This document shows positions 30,536-36,321 of a stretch of DNA of 38,498 bases, piece by piece. The notes under the pieces were generated by a model. That model made no database searches. It had not been told where the DNA came from and saw nothing but the letters and a program-made list of their open reading frames with translations. Both the position numbers and the translations under genes were made by a program. The stretch's first letter is position 1. Each line of letters begins with the position of its first letter. Source of the DNA: Oxalobacteraceae bacterium. GTDB taxonomy: Bacteria; Pseudomonadota; Gammaproteobacteria; Burkholderiales; Burkholderiaceae_D. The DNA is taken from assembly GCA_027484285.1 (NCBI GenBank), contig JAIXTG010000249.1, forward strand, positions 1 through 38,498. Reading direction: 5' to 3'.

Positions 30536-30562
30536 ATGCAATATGTGCATACATTGGCACAT
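30536..30562. promoter_or_regulatory. overlapping palindromes upstream of the RHH gene (candidate operator)
   Basis: ATGCA-n5-TGCAT (30536-30550) overlaps ATGTGC-n8-GCACAT (30543-30562), and a further ATGCA follows at 30566. Repeated GTGCA half-sites between divergent genes suggest cooperative binding of the RHH protein. Confidence 0.55.
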
Positions 30563-30664
30563 TTCATGCACAATCTAAAAGCCATTCGCCTATTTTTATG
30601 GATTCGGTTTTTGTAGGCGAATCGGCCGACTTAAATATCCAAAGAAAAATAAAAGGAGCCGCTC

Positions 30665-30907
30665 GTGGATTCACAGCCTGTGATTCAAGTTCCTGTGTCC
30701 GAAGGTATTGCATTGCATTTGCCAATAACGGCTGCGTTTGATTATCTGTCGATGCTCATCGATCAGTTAACGGCAATCCTGAGCCTGATGTGCCTTGACG
30801 AATTTGAAACGCGATCGGTCGAGATCCAGACCGGCGCCATCTGGTGTGCAGCCTCGCTCGCCGACCAGATCCGTGCGCTACTGCCCCACTTGCCGCGCCA
30901 TTCTTAG
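30665..30907 (+). CDS. small hypothetical phage protein
   Basis: 80 residues from GTG 30665 with AAAGGAG 8 bases upstream. Helical and hydrophobic: FDYLSMLIDQLTAILSLMCLDEF, then GAIWCAASLADQIRALLPHL. No recognised domain and no strong membrane segment. It precedes the CI-controlled promoter at 30.95 kb and so is probably transcribed separately, from the region shared with the RHH gene. Confidence 0.6.
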   Translation: MDSQPVIQVPVSEGIALHLPITAAFDYLSMLIDQLTAILSLMCLDEFETRSVEIQTGAIWCAASLADQIRALLPHLPRHS

Positions 30908-30934
30908 GCGTCGCCGATGTGCTGCCACGGTTTA

Positions 30935-30977
30935 ATTAGGAACGCCTATTGACAGCAATCTAAGGTTTGCCTAATCT
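30935..30977 (+). promoter_or_regulatory. second CI-controlled promoter with two operators
   Basis: Operators ATTAGG-aacg-CCTATT (30935-30950) and CTAAGG-tttg-CCTAAT (30960-30975) share the half-sites of the cI-cro region. Between and over them lie -35 TTGACA (30949-30954), a 17-bp spacer and a weak -10 TAATCT (30972-30977). The string CCTATTGACAG is common to this promoter and the cro promoter. It would drive the rightward small-gene cluster. Confidence 0.75.
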
Positions 30978-31013
30978 ACGCCTTATTGCTTCCTTACTTT
31001 TGGAGGAGTCGAT

Positions 31014-31175
31014 ATGCGCGTAGTTGGTACTCATGGCACAGCGGCCCGGCGTTCTGCACTCGGGCGGTTTTTGACGGCTGAAGATGACTGGATCGCGCGC
31101 CACCAGGGCGTGACGATGCTGCTCTTGTGGCTGGGTGCGCTGATCGTGCCGGGGGTGATCGAATGGATGATCTGA
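31014..31175 (+). CDS. small membrane protein missed by the ORF track
   Basis: 53 residues from ATG 31014 with a strong GGAGGAG ribosome site. Basic N-terminus (THGTAARRSALGRFL), then one membrane segment (GVTMLLLWLGALIVPGVIEWM). It is the first gene after the CI-controlled promoter. Its 3' end overlaps the next gene by 13 bases, so translation is likely coupled. Function unknown. Confidence 0.65.
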   Translation: MRVVGTHGTAARRSALGRFLTAEDDWIARHQGVTMLLLWLGALIVPGVIEWMI

Positions 31176-31402
31176 TCCTGACCGTTCGCGTGCGCTGCAC
31201 GCTGCCGGATCCATTCGCCGGCATGAAAGGGCACGACTACATTGCCGCACGCGGCCTGTCGCCGATGCTGGGCCCGAAATCCCTGCGCCTGGTCGGCGAC
31301 TGCCAGTGCGCTCCGTGCGTGCAGCAGCGACTGCTGCCGGTGGTGCAGGCGATCGTGGCGAACTGGCCGCTTGAGGAGACGCGCCGTGCAGCCGCGCATT
31401 GA
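31163..31402 (+). CDS. small hypothetical protein with Cys pair
   Basis: 79 residues from ATG 31163, embedded in the end of the 53-aa gene. It has DDLILTVRVRCTLPDPFAGMKGHDYIAARGLSPMLGPKSLRLVGDCQCAPCVQQRLLPVV with the cysteine cluster CQCAPC near 50. It could bind a metal, but no partner ligand group is clear. The next gene begins before its stop. Confidence 0.6.
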   Translation: MDDLILTVRVRCTLPDPFAGMKGHDYIAARGLSPMLGPKSLRLVGDCQCAPCVQQRLLPVVQAIVANWPLEETRRAAAH

Positions 31403-31586
31403 TCCGGACCGCGCCGCGCTCGAGATTGCACATCGGCTGTTGCGCACCCCGATGACGCTGGAACAGATGCTGGGCTCGCGTCCGCTGTCGCTGATCTTGA
31501 TGAATGTCGCGCGCCGCCACATGCAGCGCCGCAACGTCTTTGATACCAAGCGCCTTCAGGCAAACGACTACCAAGAAAGCCAATGA
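31386..31586 (+). CDS. small hypothetical protein
   Basis: 66 residues from GTG 31386 with GAGGAG upstream; the track start at 31242 reads antisense-like sequence. Helical: DPDRAALEIAHRLLRTPMTLEQMLGSRPLSLILMNVARRHMQRRNVFD. It overlaps the previous gene by 17 bases and the next by ATGA. No family recognised. Confidence 0.6.
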   Translation: MQPRIDPDRAALEIAHRLLRTPMTLEQMLGSRPLSLILMNVARRHMQRRNVFDTKRLQANDYQESQ

Positions 31587-31786
31587 ACACGATGACCATT
31601 TACCCGATACAGCAAGGCTCGCGCGTTGAATTCGATAGCGAACATGGGCCGCAGAAAGGCACGGTGCTTGGCGTCACCTGCGACGTGGGCAATGGCGAGC
31701 CCTTTGCCGTTATCGAGATTGACCATGCAATGGCCGGCATGCTGTGGAAAGTGCCGCTGCAGCAGCTGCAGCCAGCCCGGGCCTAA
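31583..31786 (+). CDS. small hypothetical beta-rich protein
   Basis: 67 residues. SRVEFDSEHGPQKGTVLGVTCDVGNGEPFAVIEIDHAMAGMLWKVPLQQLQPA looks like a small beta-barrel (SH3/KOW-like: RVEF...GTVLGV...AVIEID...W.VPL..L). Coupled to the previous gene by ATGA. Many early phage operons carry such small barrels of unknown role. Confidence 0.62.
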   Translation: MNTMTIYPIQQGSRVEFDSEHGPQKGTVLGVTCDVGNGEPFAVIEIDHAMAGMLWKVPLQQLQPARA

Positions 31787-31788
31787 CG

Positions 31789-32286
31789 ATGCCGATCAGC
31801 CGAAAAGCGCGGGTCAAGCGCTACCGACCACGAACGCCGGCTCCCGAAGCAGGACTGGGCGCGCTGCTGGCAGCGATCGTTCGTACCGAAGACTGCCAAC
31901 CACTTTCTGGCATGCAGGTGACGGATCTGGCAGCCGCCTACTGGTTGGCGCTCGATGCGATGGCGCGCGGCACTAGCGGCGAGGAGGAATGGTCGGTCGT
32001 CACCTGTGCGCTGAACGTGGCATTAGTGCTGGCCGAGCAGGGAGTGGGCGCCGAGTACGAGCATGACTTCATCGCCGCGCTCGATGGTGCATTTCGCGCG
32101 AAGGTCCGCGCGCAACACAAGCGGGCGTGGCGATTTGATGGGGATGCGCTTCTAGCCATTCGCGCGGCATTGGGACTGCACGACCAGCAGATCGCCGTGG
32201 CCAGCAAGGCGCAGCTGCGCGCCGCATTGATTGAAGTGCACGAGCGCATCGAGCGCGGCGTGGTGTACGAGATGAGCACAGAGTAA
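31789..32286 (+). CDS. hypothetical helical phage protein
   Basis: 165 residues from ATG 31789, 2 bp after the previous stop; the track's extra 15 residues are low-complexity and read over that gene. A basic N-terminus (RKARVKRYRPRTP) is followed by an all-helical body (LGALLAAIVRTEDCQPLSGMQVTDLAAAYWLALDAMA, then ALLAIRAALGLHDQQIAVASKAQLRAALIEVHERIERGV). Not recognised. Confidence 0.65.
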   Translation: MPISRKARVKRYRPRTPAPEAGLGALLAAIVRTEDCQPLSGMQVTDLAAAYWLALDAMARGTSGEEEWSVVTCALNVALVLAEQGVGAEYEHDFIAALDGAFRAKVRAQHKRAWRFDGDALLAIRAALGLHDQQIAVASKAQLRAALIEVHERIERGVVYEMSTE

Positions 32287-32300
32287 AGGGGAACGGGGAA

Positions 32301-32789
32301 ATGAACCGACGCGATCAGATTCTGCAGGCGCTGGCGGAGACGACGGTAGCGCTGAAAACTACCGAGATTGCCGCCAAACTCGGCACGGTCGAGCAAAACA
32401 TTCACAAGGTCGTGCGGGAGCTGGCCGAGGACGGACTGGTACATCAGGTCGGCATCAAGCCCTTTACCTACCTGTTGAGCCCCAGCGGTCGAGACTGGCT
32501 CGCTGATCCGAATTTTGGTCAAGCGTCTCGCAGCAAGAAGTCGGCAGTCGCCGATGACAGCGACCCACCGGGGCTGAAGGTAGGCGTCTTTACCAGCGGC
32601 GAGCTACAGATCGAAGCCGCCGGCAAGCGGTTGTTGCTTTCGCGTGTGCAGGCGGCCGAGCTCGTGCAGTTCCTAGATGCGCTGCCCAACCGGCTGTTTG
32701 AAGGCGGGGCACCAGCCGCTCGGCCCAGTCCGTTTGCCGCATTGGGCGTCGCTGCTACGCGCACGCACCGGCTGGCGGATGAAGCCTGA
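32301..32789 (+). CDS. winged-helix DNA-binding protein
   Basis: 162 residues. The N-terminus is a clear MarR/Rrf2-like winged helix (RDQILQALAETTVALKTTEIAAKLGTVEQNIHKVVRELAEDGLVHQVGIKPFTYLLSPSG, about 4-62). A linker and a small alpha-beta C-terminal unit (LQIEAAGKRLLLSRVQAAELVQFLDALP) follow. It starts with a GGGGAA ribosome site. It is probably a local regulator in the rightward operon; its target is not evident. Confidence 0.68.
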   Translation: MNRRDQILQALAETTVALKTTEIAAKLGTVEQNIHKVVRELAEDGLVHQVGIKPFTYLLSPSGRDWLADPNFGQASRSKKSAVADDSDPPGLKVGVFTSGELQIEAAGKRLLLSRVQAAELVQFLDALPNRLFEGGAPAARPSPFAALGVAATRTHRLADEA

Positions 32790-32821
32790 AGGGGGCACCG
32801 ATTAAGTTGCAGGAGAAAATA

Positions 32822-33055
32822 ATGACACCAACCTATCCGATCATCTACCGCATCAACGTCGCCATGGCGCATCTGGGCATTTCGCGCACGCAGCTTTATC
32901 GCCTGGTCAACGCCGGAAAGCTTGAGCTTGTGAAGCTGGGGCCCAATTCGTCGGGGATCACTAGCGAAAGCGTTCGGCGCTTTGTCGAGGGGGCGACACG
33001 GCGAACCGGACAGGTTGCCGCAAACTGGCCTGCATTTTCCAAGCGCGAGGGCTAG
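32822..33055 (+). CDS. AlpA/excisionase-like HTH protein
   Basis: 77 residues from ATG 32822 with AGGAG upstream. YRINVAMAHLGISRTQLYRLVNAGKLELVKLGPNSSGITSESVRRFV is a MerR-like winged HTH of the AlpA/Xis type. In P4-type elements such proteins direct excision by the integrase. No other Xis candidate exists in the window, though it lies far from int. A regulatory role in the rightward operon is the alternative. Confidence 0.75.
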   Translation: MTPTYPIIYRINVAMAHLGISRTQLYRLVNAGKLELVKLGPNSSGITSESVRRFVEGATRRTGQVAANWPAFSKREG

Positions 33056-33070
33056 GGCGATCAATAACGA

Positions 33071-33099
33071 TTGACGTATTACGTTAGGCGTAATAAGAT
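33071..33099 (+). promoter_or_regulatory. higBA promoter with palindromic operator
   Basis: -35 TTGACG (33071-33076), a 17-bp spacer and -10 TAAGAT (33094-33099). The spacer and first bases of the -10 hold the perfect palindrome TATTACG-ttagg-CGTAATA (33077-33095), a likely HigA binding site. Confidence 0.8.
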
Positions 33100-33106
33100 C
33101 ACTTCC

Positions 33107-33385
33107 ATGATCCAGTCCTTCCAATGCGCCGACACGCAAGCCCTGTTTGAAGGGAGGTCGCCGAAGCGATTTCGCGCCATCCAGTCGGTCGCCGAACGAA
33201 AGCTGGCTCAACTCGACGCCGCGCAGACACTAGACTTTCTGCGTTCTCCACCGGGCAACCGCTTGGAGGCACTCAAAGGCAACCGCGCCGGTCAATACAG
33301 CATCCGCGTCAACGACCAGTTCCGCGTTTGCTTTACCTGGACGGATCGCGGAGCGGCCGACGTCGAGATCGTTGATTACCACTAG
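33107..33385 (+). CDS. higB: HigB-family toxin (RelE superfamily)
   Basis: 92 residues from ATG 33107; the track's 12 extra residues come from the promoter region. IQSFQCADTQALFEGRSPKRFRAIQSVAERKLAQLDAAQTLDFLRSPPGNRLEALKGNRAGQYSIRVNDQFRVCFTW is the HigB/plasmid-maintenance toxin pattern. Members cleave mRNA on the ribosome. The predicted start of transcription is within a few bases of the ATG, so the mRNA leader is very short. The antitoxin follows 5 bp later. Confidence 0.94.
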   Translation: MIQSFQCADTQALFEGRSPKRFRAIQSVAERKLAQLDAAQTLDFLRSPPGNRLEALKGNRAGQYSIRVNDQFRVCFTWTDRGAADVEIVDYH

Positions 33386-33390
33386 GAGCG

Positions 33391-33705
33391 ATGATGAGCC
33401 GACCTGTTAACCGAATGCGCGCAATCCACCCCGGCGAAATTTTGCGCGAGGATTTTCTTGTCCCGCTGGGCATGAGCGCCAATGCCCTGGCGATGGCGCT
33501 GGCCGTGCCCGCCACACGCATCCATGAGATCGTCAACGAGCGGCGCGGTATTAGTGCCGATACAGCCGAGCGGCTGGCGCACTATTTCGGTGGCGATGCC
33601 GCCTCCTGGCTGAACCTGCAAAACGCGTACGACCTCAAGACGCTGCCGACCCGCGCAGAAATTGAGCAACGCGTGAAGCGTCGCGCCGAACCGGCACATG
33701 TTTAA
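33391..33705 (+). CDS. higA: HigA-family antitoxin
   Basis: 104 residues. The HigA signature IHPGEILREDFLVPLGMSANALAMALAVPATRIHEIVNERRGISADTAERLAHYFGGDAASWLNLQNAYDL is complete, including the XRE-type helix-turn-helix. It neutralises HigB and should repress the operon through the palindrome before higB. TAGGAG precedes the double ATG. It ends the rightward gene block. Confidence 0.95.
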   Translation: MMSRPVNRMRAIHPGEILREDFLVPLGMSANALAMALAVPATRIHEIVNERRGISADTAERLAHYFGGDAASWLNLQNAYDLKTLPTRAEIEQRVKRRAEPAHV

Positions 33706-33777
33706 ATGTTCTGTTGCCGCAGCGACCAGTTGCTTGCCGCGCAGAACAAACCTCTACGAACAGGCGCGCTAAGCCGT

Positions 33778-33996
33778 TCAGTATAGTTTTGCACCGCATT
33801 TTGGGCAGTGCGGCCGAGTATGTCTGAGCATATCAGCCCAGTTTGCAATGCCGTCGATGTGATACGAGTCTCCATTGAGCTGGTCTAGCGAATAACTTTC
33901 ATATTGTCTGGAAAAAGGAGCATCATTTTCTTTCATGATGATTGCGCCTTTATGTCCGCATTGACATTCAATCAGGTGGCGAGTGACTAAAGTCAT
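33778..33996 (-). CDS. small zinc-ribbon-like phage protein
   Basis: 72 residues with two cysteine knuckles: CQCG near 12-15 and CPKCG near 64-68. Between them is SRQYESYSLDQLNGDSYHIDGIANWADMLRHTRPHCPKCGA. The CxC...CxxC set suggests a structural zinc site. This type of protein is common in Burkholderiales prophages, with no known role. It lies after a terminator on the minus strand, so it needs its own promoter. Confidence 0.68.
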   Translation of the reverse strand: MTLVTRHLIECQCGHKGAIIMKENDAPFSRQYESYSLDQLNGDSYHIDGIANWADMLRHTRPHCPKCGAKLY

Positions 33997-34027
33997 AGGT
34001 TCGTTCCCTGGCCGTTAAATTTTTGTG

Positions 34028-34059
34028 AAGAAAAAGAAAGGACGGATTGCTCCGTCCTT
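34028..34059 (-). terminator. terminator after the 35-aa gene
   Basis: A perfect 9-bp stem (AAGGACGGA with TCCGTCCTT) and a 4-nt loop are followed on the minus strand by TCTTTTTCTTC. It lies 15 bp after the stop of the 35-aa gene. Confidence 0.8.
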
Positions 34060-34074
34060 CAGCCGATCACTCAG

Positions 34075-34182
34075 TTACTTTGGCAGTGAACGGCAGTGCT
34101 CGCAAACGCGCTCAAGCTTTCCTTTTCGGAAACGCAGATAAGCATTCACATGCACCGTCCTCGGATAGTGACAAATTTTCAT
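34075..34182 (-). CDS. 35-residue Cys/His protein missed by the ORF track
   Basis: Minus-strand ATG 34182 has a strong AAAGGAG ribosome site and opens a 35-residue ORF: CHYPRTVHVNAYLRFRKGKLERVCEHCRSLPK. The Cys4, His5 and C-E-H-C residues could form a small zinc knuckle. A perfect terminator follows 15 bp after its stop, so it has the full outline of a gene. Function unknown. Confidence 0.65.
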   Translation of the reverse strand: MKICHYPRTVHVNAYLRFRKGKLERVCEHCRSLPK

Positions 34183-34229
34183 CACTAACTCCTTTCGTCG
34201 AACGATGGCCTCGGCGACGAACTTGGTGC

Positions 34230-34258
34230 TTGCAAAACAGCGATGGCGTGACTACACT
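34230..34258 (+). promoter_or_regulatory. promoter for the candidate sRNA
   Basis: -35 TTGCAA (34230-34235), an exact 17-bp spacer and -10 TACACT (34253-34258), each four of six to consensus. No gene follows on this strand before the terminator at 34326-34358. Confidence 0.5.
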
Positions 34259-34264
34259 GCCGCT

Positions 34265-34358
34265 GCTACCCAATAGCATGCACTCAAGAGAAAACCAGAG
34301 ACCGTTTGGCTTTCTTTTCCGAAAGCGCCTGAAGAGTTGCAGCTCTTCAGGCGTTTTT
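34265..34358 (+). ncRNA. candidate phage small RNA of about 94 nt
   Basis: From the predicted start near 34265 the transcript would carry an unstructured A-rich 5' half, a GCTTTC-ttttcc-GAAAGC hairpin (34309-34326) and an 11-bp terminator stem with TTTTT. There is no plausible coding frame. The 3' part is antisense to the last codons of immA. This promoter/two-hairpin/terminator outline is that of a trans-acting sRNA; expression is not shown. Confidence 0.45.
34326..34358 (+). terminator. strong terminator overlapping the immA stop
   Basis: CGCCTGAAGAG pairs perfectly with CTCTTCAGGCG (11 bp) around a 6-nt loop, followed by five T on the plus strand. On the minus strand the same stem is followed by CTTTC, so it may also stop immA transcripts. 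The immA TGA lies inside the stem. Confidence 0.85.
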
Positions 34359-34889
34359 CATCTCACTGCGTCGCGCATTTGCCGCATCAAAGCTGACGCC
34401 GAATTTTTGCTGTGCTTCTGCAATCGATGGACGATCGATCAGTAGAGATCGAGGCATCAATAAGAAGGACGCAAATTTATCGGCTTGCCACTCCGAATTA
34501 CAGTAGGTTTTTGGTGGCTGTTCCGGGTCAATTCTTGACAACGCCACTCCGCGATGCAACAACAAATGACCCATTTCATGACACATCGTGAACCGGTCAC
34601 GCCCCTCCCCTACCGCGGCCCGTTCGTACACGTCTTCTCGAATCCAGATGCGTCCTTTATCGGGGAACGTGCGACCATGATCGCAACCCATTTCATGTAG
34701 CTCGCGAACCTCGAAACACGCCTCAGGTACCAGCTGATGTAAAAATTCGTAGACCCGAAGCACAGGGAAATAGGGGATTTCGGCGAGTCCGAGAACCTGC
34801 CGTACAGTATCCGCAACTTGGGCTATGTCATCATTTGATCTTGGAGGTACAACGATGCCATTGCGGCGGGTAATGCTTGTTTTTACCAT
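34347..34889 (-). CDS. ImmA/IrrE-type metallopeptidase
   Basis: 180 residues from ATG 34889, with GGAG about 10 bases upstream; the track TTG at 34895 touches the previous stop. The zinc-protease motif HEMGH is at 104-108 in FTMCHEMGHLLLHRG, with a downstream acidic ligand region EWQADKFASFLLMP. ImmA-type enzymes cleave partner XRE repressors and so relieve repression, as in ICEBs1. The HTH gene directly upstream is the natural substrate. Together they form a regulatory, and possibly toxin-antitoxin-like, pair. Confidence 0.92.
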   Translation of the reverse strand: MVKTSITRRNGIVVPPRSNDDIAQVADTVRQVLGLAEIPYFPVLRVYEFLHQLVPEACFEVRELHEMGCDHGRTFPDKGRIWIREDVYERAAVGEGRDRFTMCHEMGHLLLHRGVALSRIDPEQPPKTYCNSEWQADKFASFLLMPRSLLIDRPSIAEAQQKFGVSFDAANARRSEMKNA

Positions 34890-34895
34890 AGGCAA

Positions 34896-35246
34896 TTACT
34901 CCATCAAAAAACTCCGAAGCTGATCCTTTTCTTCCGCAGTCATGCTACTGAAGCGGCGTGCCATCGCTGTTGCCAATTCAGCATCTTCAACACTTGCATC
35001 TGTTAACGGAAAGCGTACTTCTCGGCGTGCTTGATTAATCAAAGCTTCGAACTTATCGCGGGCACTCCGTACTTCTGAAAACTTTTGCGTCAGCAAATCC
35101 AGCATCCCATCTGGAATACGCTTTCGTCCTGTTTCAATGGCCGACAAAAAGGCTGCGGACACGTTAAGCACTTTGGCCATATCCATAAGCGTCATGCCGC
35201 CATCATTGCGAAGCTTCTTTAGTTCCTTTCCAAATTGGGTTGTCAT
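34896..35246 (-). CDS. XRE-family HTH regulator paired with ImmA
   Basis: 116 residues. The N-terminal helix-turn-helix FGKELKKLRNDGGMTLMDMAKVLNVSAAFLSAIETGRKRIPDGMLDLL is canonical XRE. The C-terminus is helical (FEALINQARREVRFPLTDASVEDAELATAMARRFSSMTAEEKDQLRSFLME) and should contain the ImmA recognition or cleavage region. AGGGAGAG is the ribosome site. It is transcribed from a good promoter about 85-115 bp upstream and is 6 bp from immA. Confidence 0.92.
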   Translation of the reverse strand: MTTQFGKELKKLRNDGGMTLMDMAKVLNVSAAFLSAIETGRKRIPDGMLDLLTQKFSEVRSARDKFEALINQARREVRFPLTDASVEDAELATAMARRFSSMTAEEKDQLRSFLME

Positions 35247-35331
35247 GTAGCTCTCCCTTTATCAGCTATGCGAATCGCATTCGGTATTGTTGTCATCGAC
35301 GAAGGTGGAATTTTCGCGATTCGTCGCTGCA

Positions 35332-35360
35332 ATAATAGCTCGTTGGCAATGAATTTTCAA
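35332..35360 (-). promoter_or_regulatory. promoter of the XRE-immA operon
   Basis: Minus strand: -35 TTGAAA (35355-35360), an exact 17-bp spacer, -10 TATTAT (35332-35337), both five of six to consensus. The transcript leader would be about 80 nt. Confidence 0.75.
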
Positions 35361-35465
35361 CCATTATGGTTAATTTTTTACCTTGGGCGGTATTGGTGCC
35401 AATCGCCGAAATGTCGGAAGAGGATTCGCTTGCCTCAGGTACCATTAAGCGCGGCTGTCAGCTTC

Positions 35466-35485
35466 GGGTAGCTAGCTGGGTAGCT
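35466..35485. other. attR core repeat
   Basis: gggtagctagctgggtagct is identical to 1265-1284 beside the integrase. Flanking bases diverge at once (c/t before, g/a after), so the shared core is 20 bp. Phage genes lie to the left and the host gene xth to the right. Confidence 0.85.
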
Positions 35486-35546
35486 GGCACGGAAAATTAG
35501 TGAGCACTTTCGCCAAAAATCCCACTAGAACTAGCTTTTGAAAAAA

Positions 35547-36314
35547 ATGAAGATTGCCACCTGGAACGTCAACTCCCTGAAAGTCCGCCTGCCTCAGGTA
35601 CTGCAATGGCTGGAGTCCTCGCCGGTCGATGTGCTTTGCCTTCAGGAGACGAAGCTGACCGATGACAAATTCCCGGTGGCCGAGATCGAGGCGGCCGGCT
35701 ATCAGGTGGCCTTCTCCGGACAGAAGACCTACAACGGCGTGGCCATCCTGTCGCGCCATCCGATGTCGGACATCGTGAAGAACAACCCGCTGTTCGAAGA
35801 TGAGCAGCAGCGCATCATCAGTGCCACGATTGCCGGCATGCGCATCGTCTGTGCGTATATTCCGAACGGCCAGGAAGTCGGCTCGGACAAGTACCAGTAC
35901 AAATTGCGCTGGCTGGATGCCTTGCACCAGTGGCTGTCAGCAGAGATTGCCTCCCACCCCAGCCTCGCCCTGCTCGGCGACTACAACATTGCGCCGGCCG
36001 ATGCGGATGTCCATGATGCGGCGGCCTGGCAGGGGCAGGTGCTGTGCTCGGACGCCGAGCGTGCTGCCTTTGAGCGGCTGTGCGCGCTGCCGATGAAAGA
36101 TGCGTTCCGCCTGTTCCCGCAGGCGGAGAAAATGTACAGCTGGTGGGATTATCGCCAGATGGCCTTCCGCCGCAACCGCGGCCTGCGGATCGACCATATC
36201 CTGCTGTCGCCCCCGCTCGCCGAGCGCTGTGTCGCGTGCGAGATCGACAAAGTGCCCCGCAAATGGGAACAGCCGTCGGACCATACGCCGGTGGTGGCCA
36301 CGCTGGCGCCCTGA
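35547..36314 (+). CDS. xth: exodeoxyribonuclease III
   Basis: Host DNA repair enzyme with AP-endonuclease and 3'-5' exonuclease activity (255 residues). The family start MKIATWNVNSLKVRLPQVLQWL sets ATG 35547; the track's TTG adds only MKK. Catalytic motifs are all visible: Asn7, E34 in LQETK, LLGDYNIAPAD, RIDHILLS and the terminal SDHTP. No good ribosome site is visible before the ATG, only an A-rich run. Its native upstream region was probably separated by the prophage and now lies left of attL. Confidence 0.95.
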   Translation: MKIATWNVNSLKVRLPQVLQWLESSPVDVLCLQETKLTDDKFPVAEIEAAGYQVAFSGQKTYNGVAILSRHPMSDIVKNNPLFEDEQQRIISATIAGMRIVCAYIPNGQEVGSDKYQYKLRWLDALHQWLSAEIASHPSLALLGDYNIAPADADVHDAAAWQGQVLCSDAERAAFERLCALPMKDAFRLFPQAEKMYSWWDYRQMAFRRNRGLRIDHILLSPPLAERCVACEIDKVPRKWEQPSDHTPVVATLAP

Positions 36315-36321
36315 ACCCGGC

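Larger units (their letters stand above)
1265..35485. mobile_element. complete temperate prophage (mosaic siphovirus), attL to attR
   Basis: The ends are set by a 20-bp identical direct repeat beside the integrase and just before the host gene xth. Everything between reads as phage: integrase, lysis, tail, head, packaging, replication, CI/Cro switch and accessory genes. No gene is visibly broken, and packaging, head, tail, lysis, integration and control modules are all present, so it may be inducible. Head and packaging genes are of lambda/HK97 families, and the primase-helicase is of the P4 alpha style. Boundaries rest on the repeat; an empty attB site was not available for comparison. Confidence 0.9.
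35247..35546. other. right prophage end: intergenic region between XRE and xth
   Basis: This 300-base stretch has no gene. It holds the XRE-immA promoter, AT-rich phage sequence to about 35465, attR at 35466-35485, and 61 bases of host leader before the xth ATG. I see no convincing promoter for xth in those 61 bases. Confidence 0.7.

Noticed and set aside
34047-34445. 132-aa plus-strand ORF
   Set aside because: It runs through two terminators and antisense to the 35-aa gene and immA. It starts inside a terminator loop without a ribosome site.
35538-35546. TTG start for xth
   Set aside because: The family begins MKIATWNVNS; the in-frame ATG at 35547 gives exactly this.
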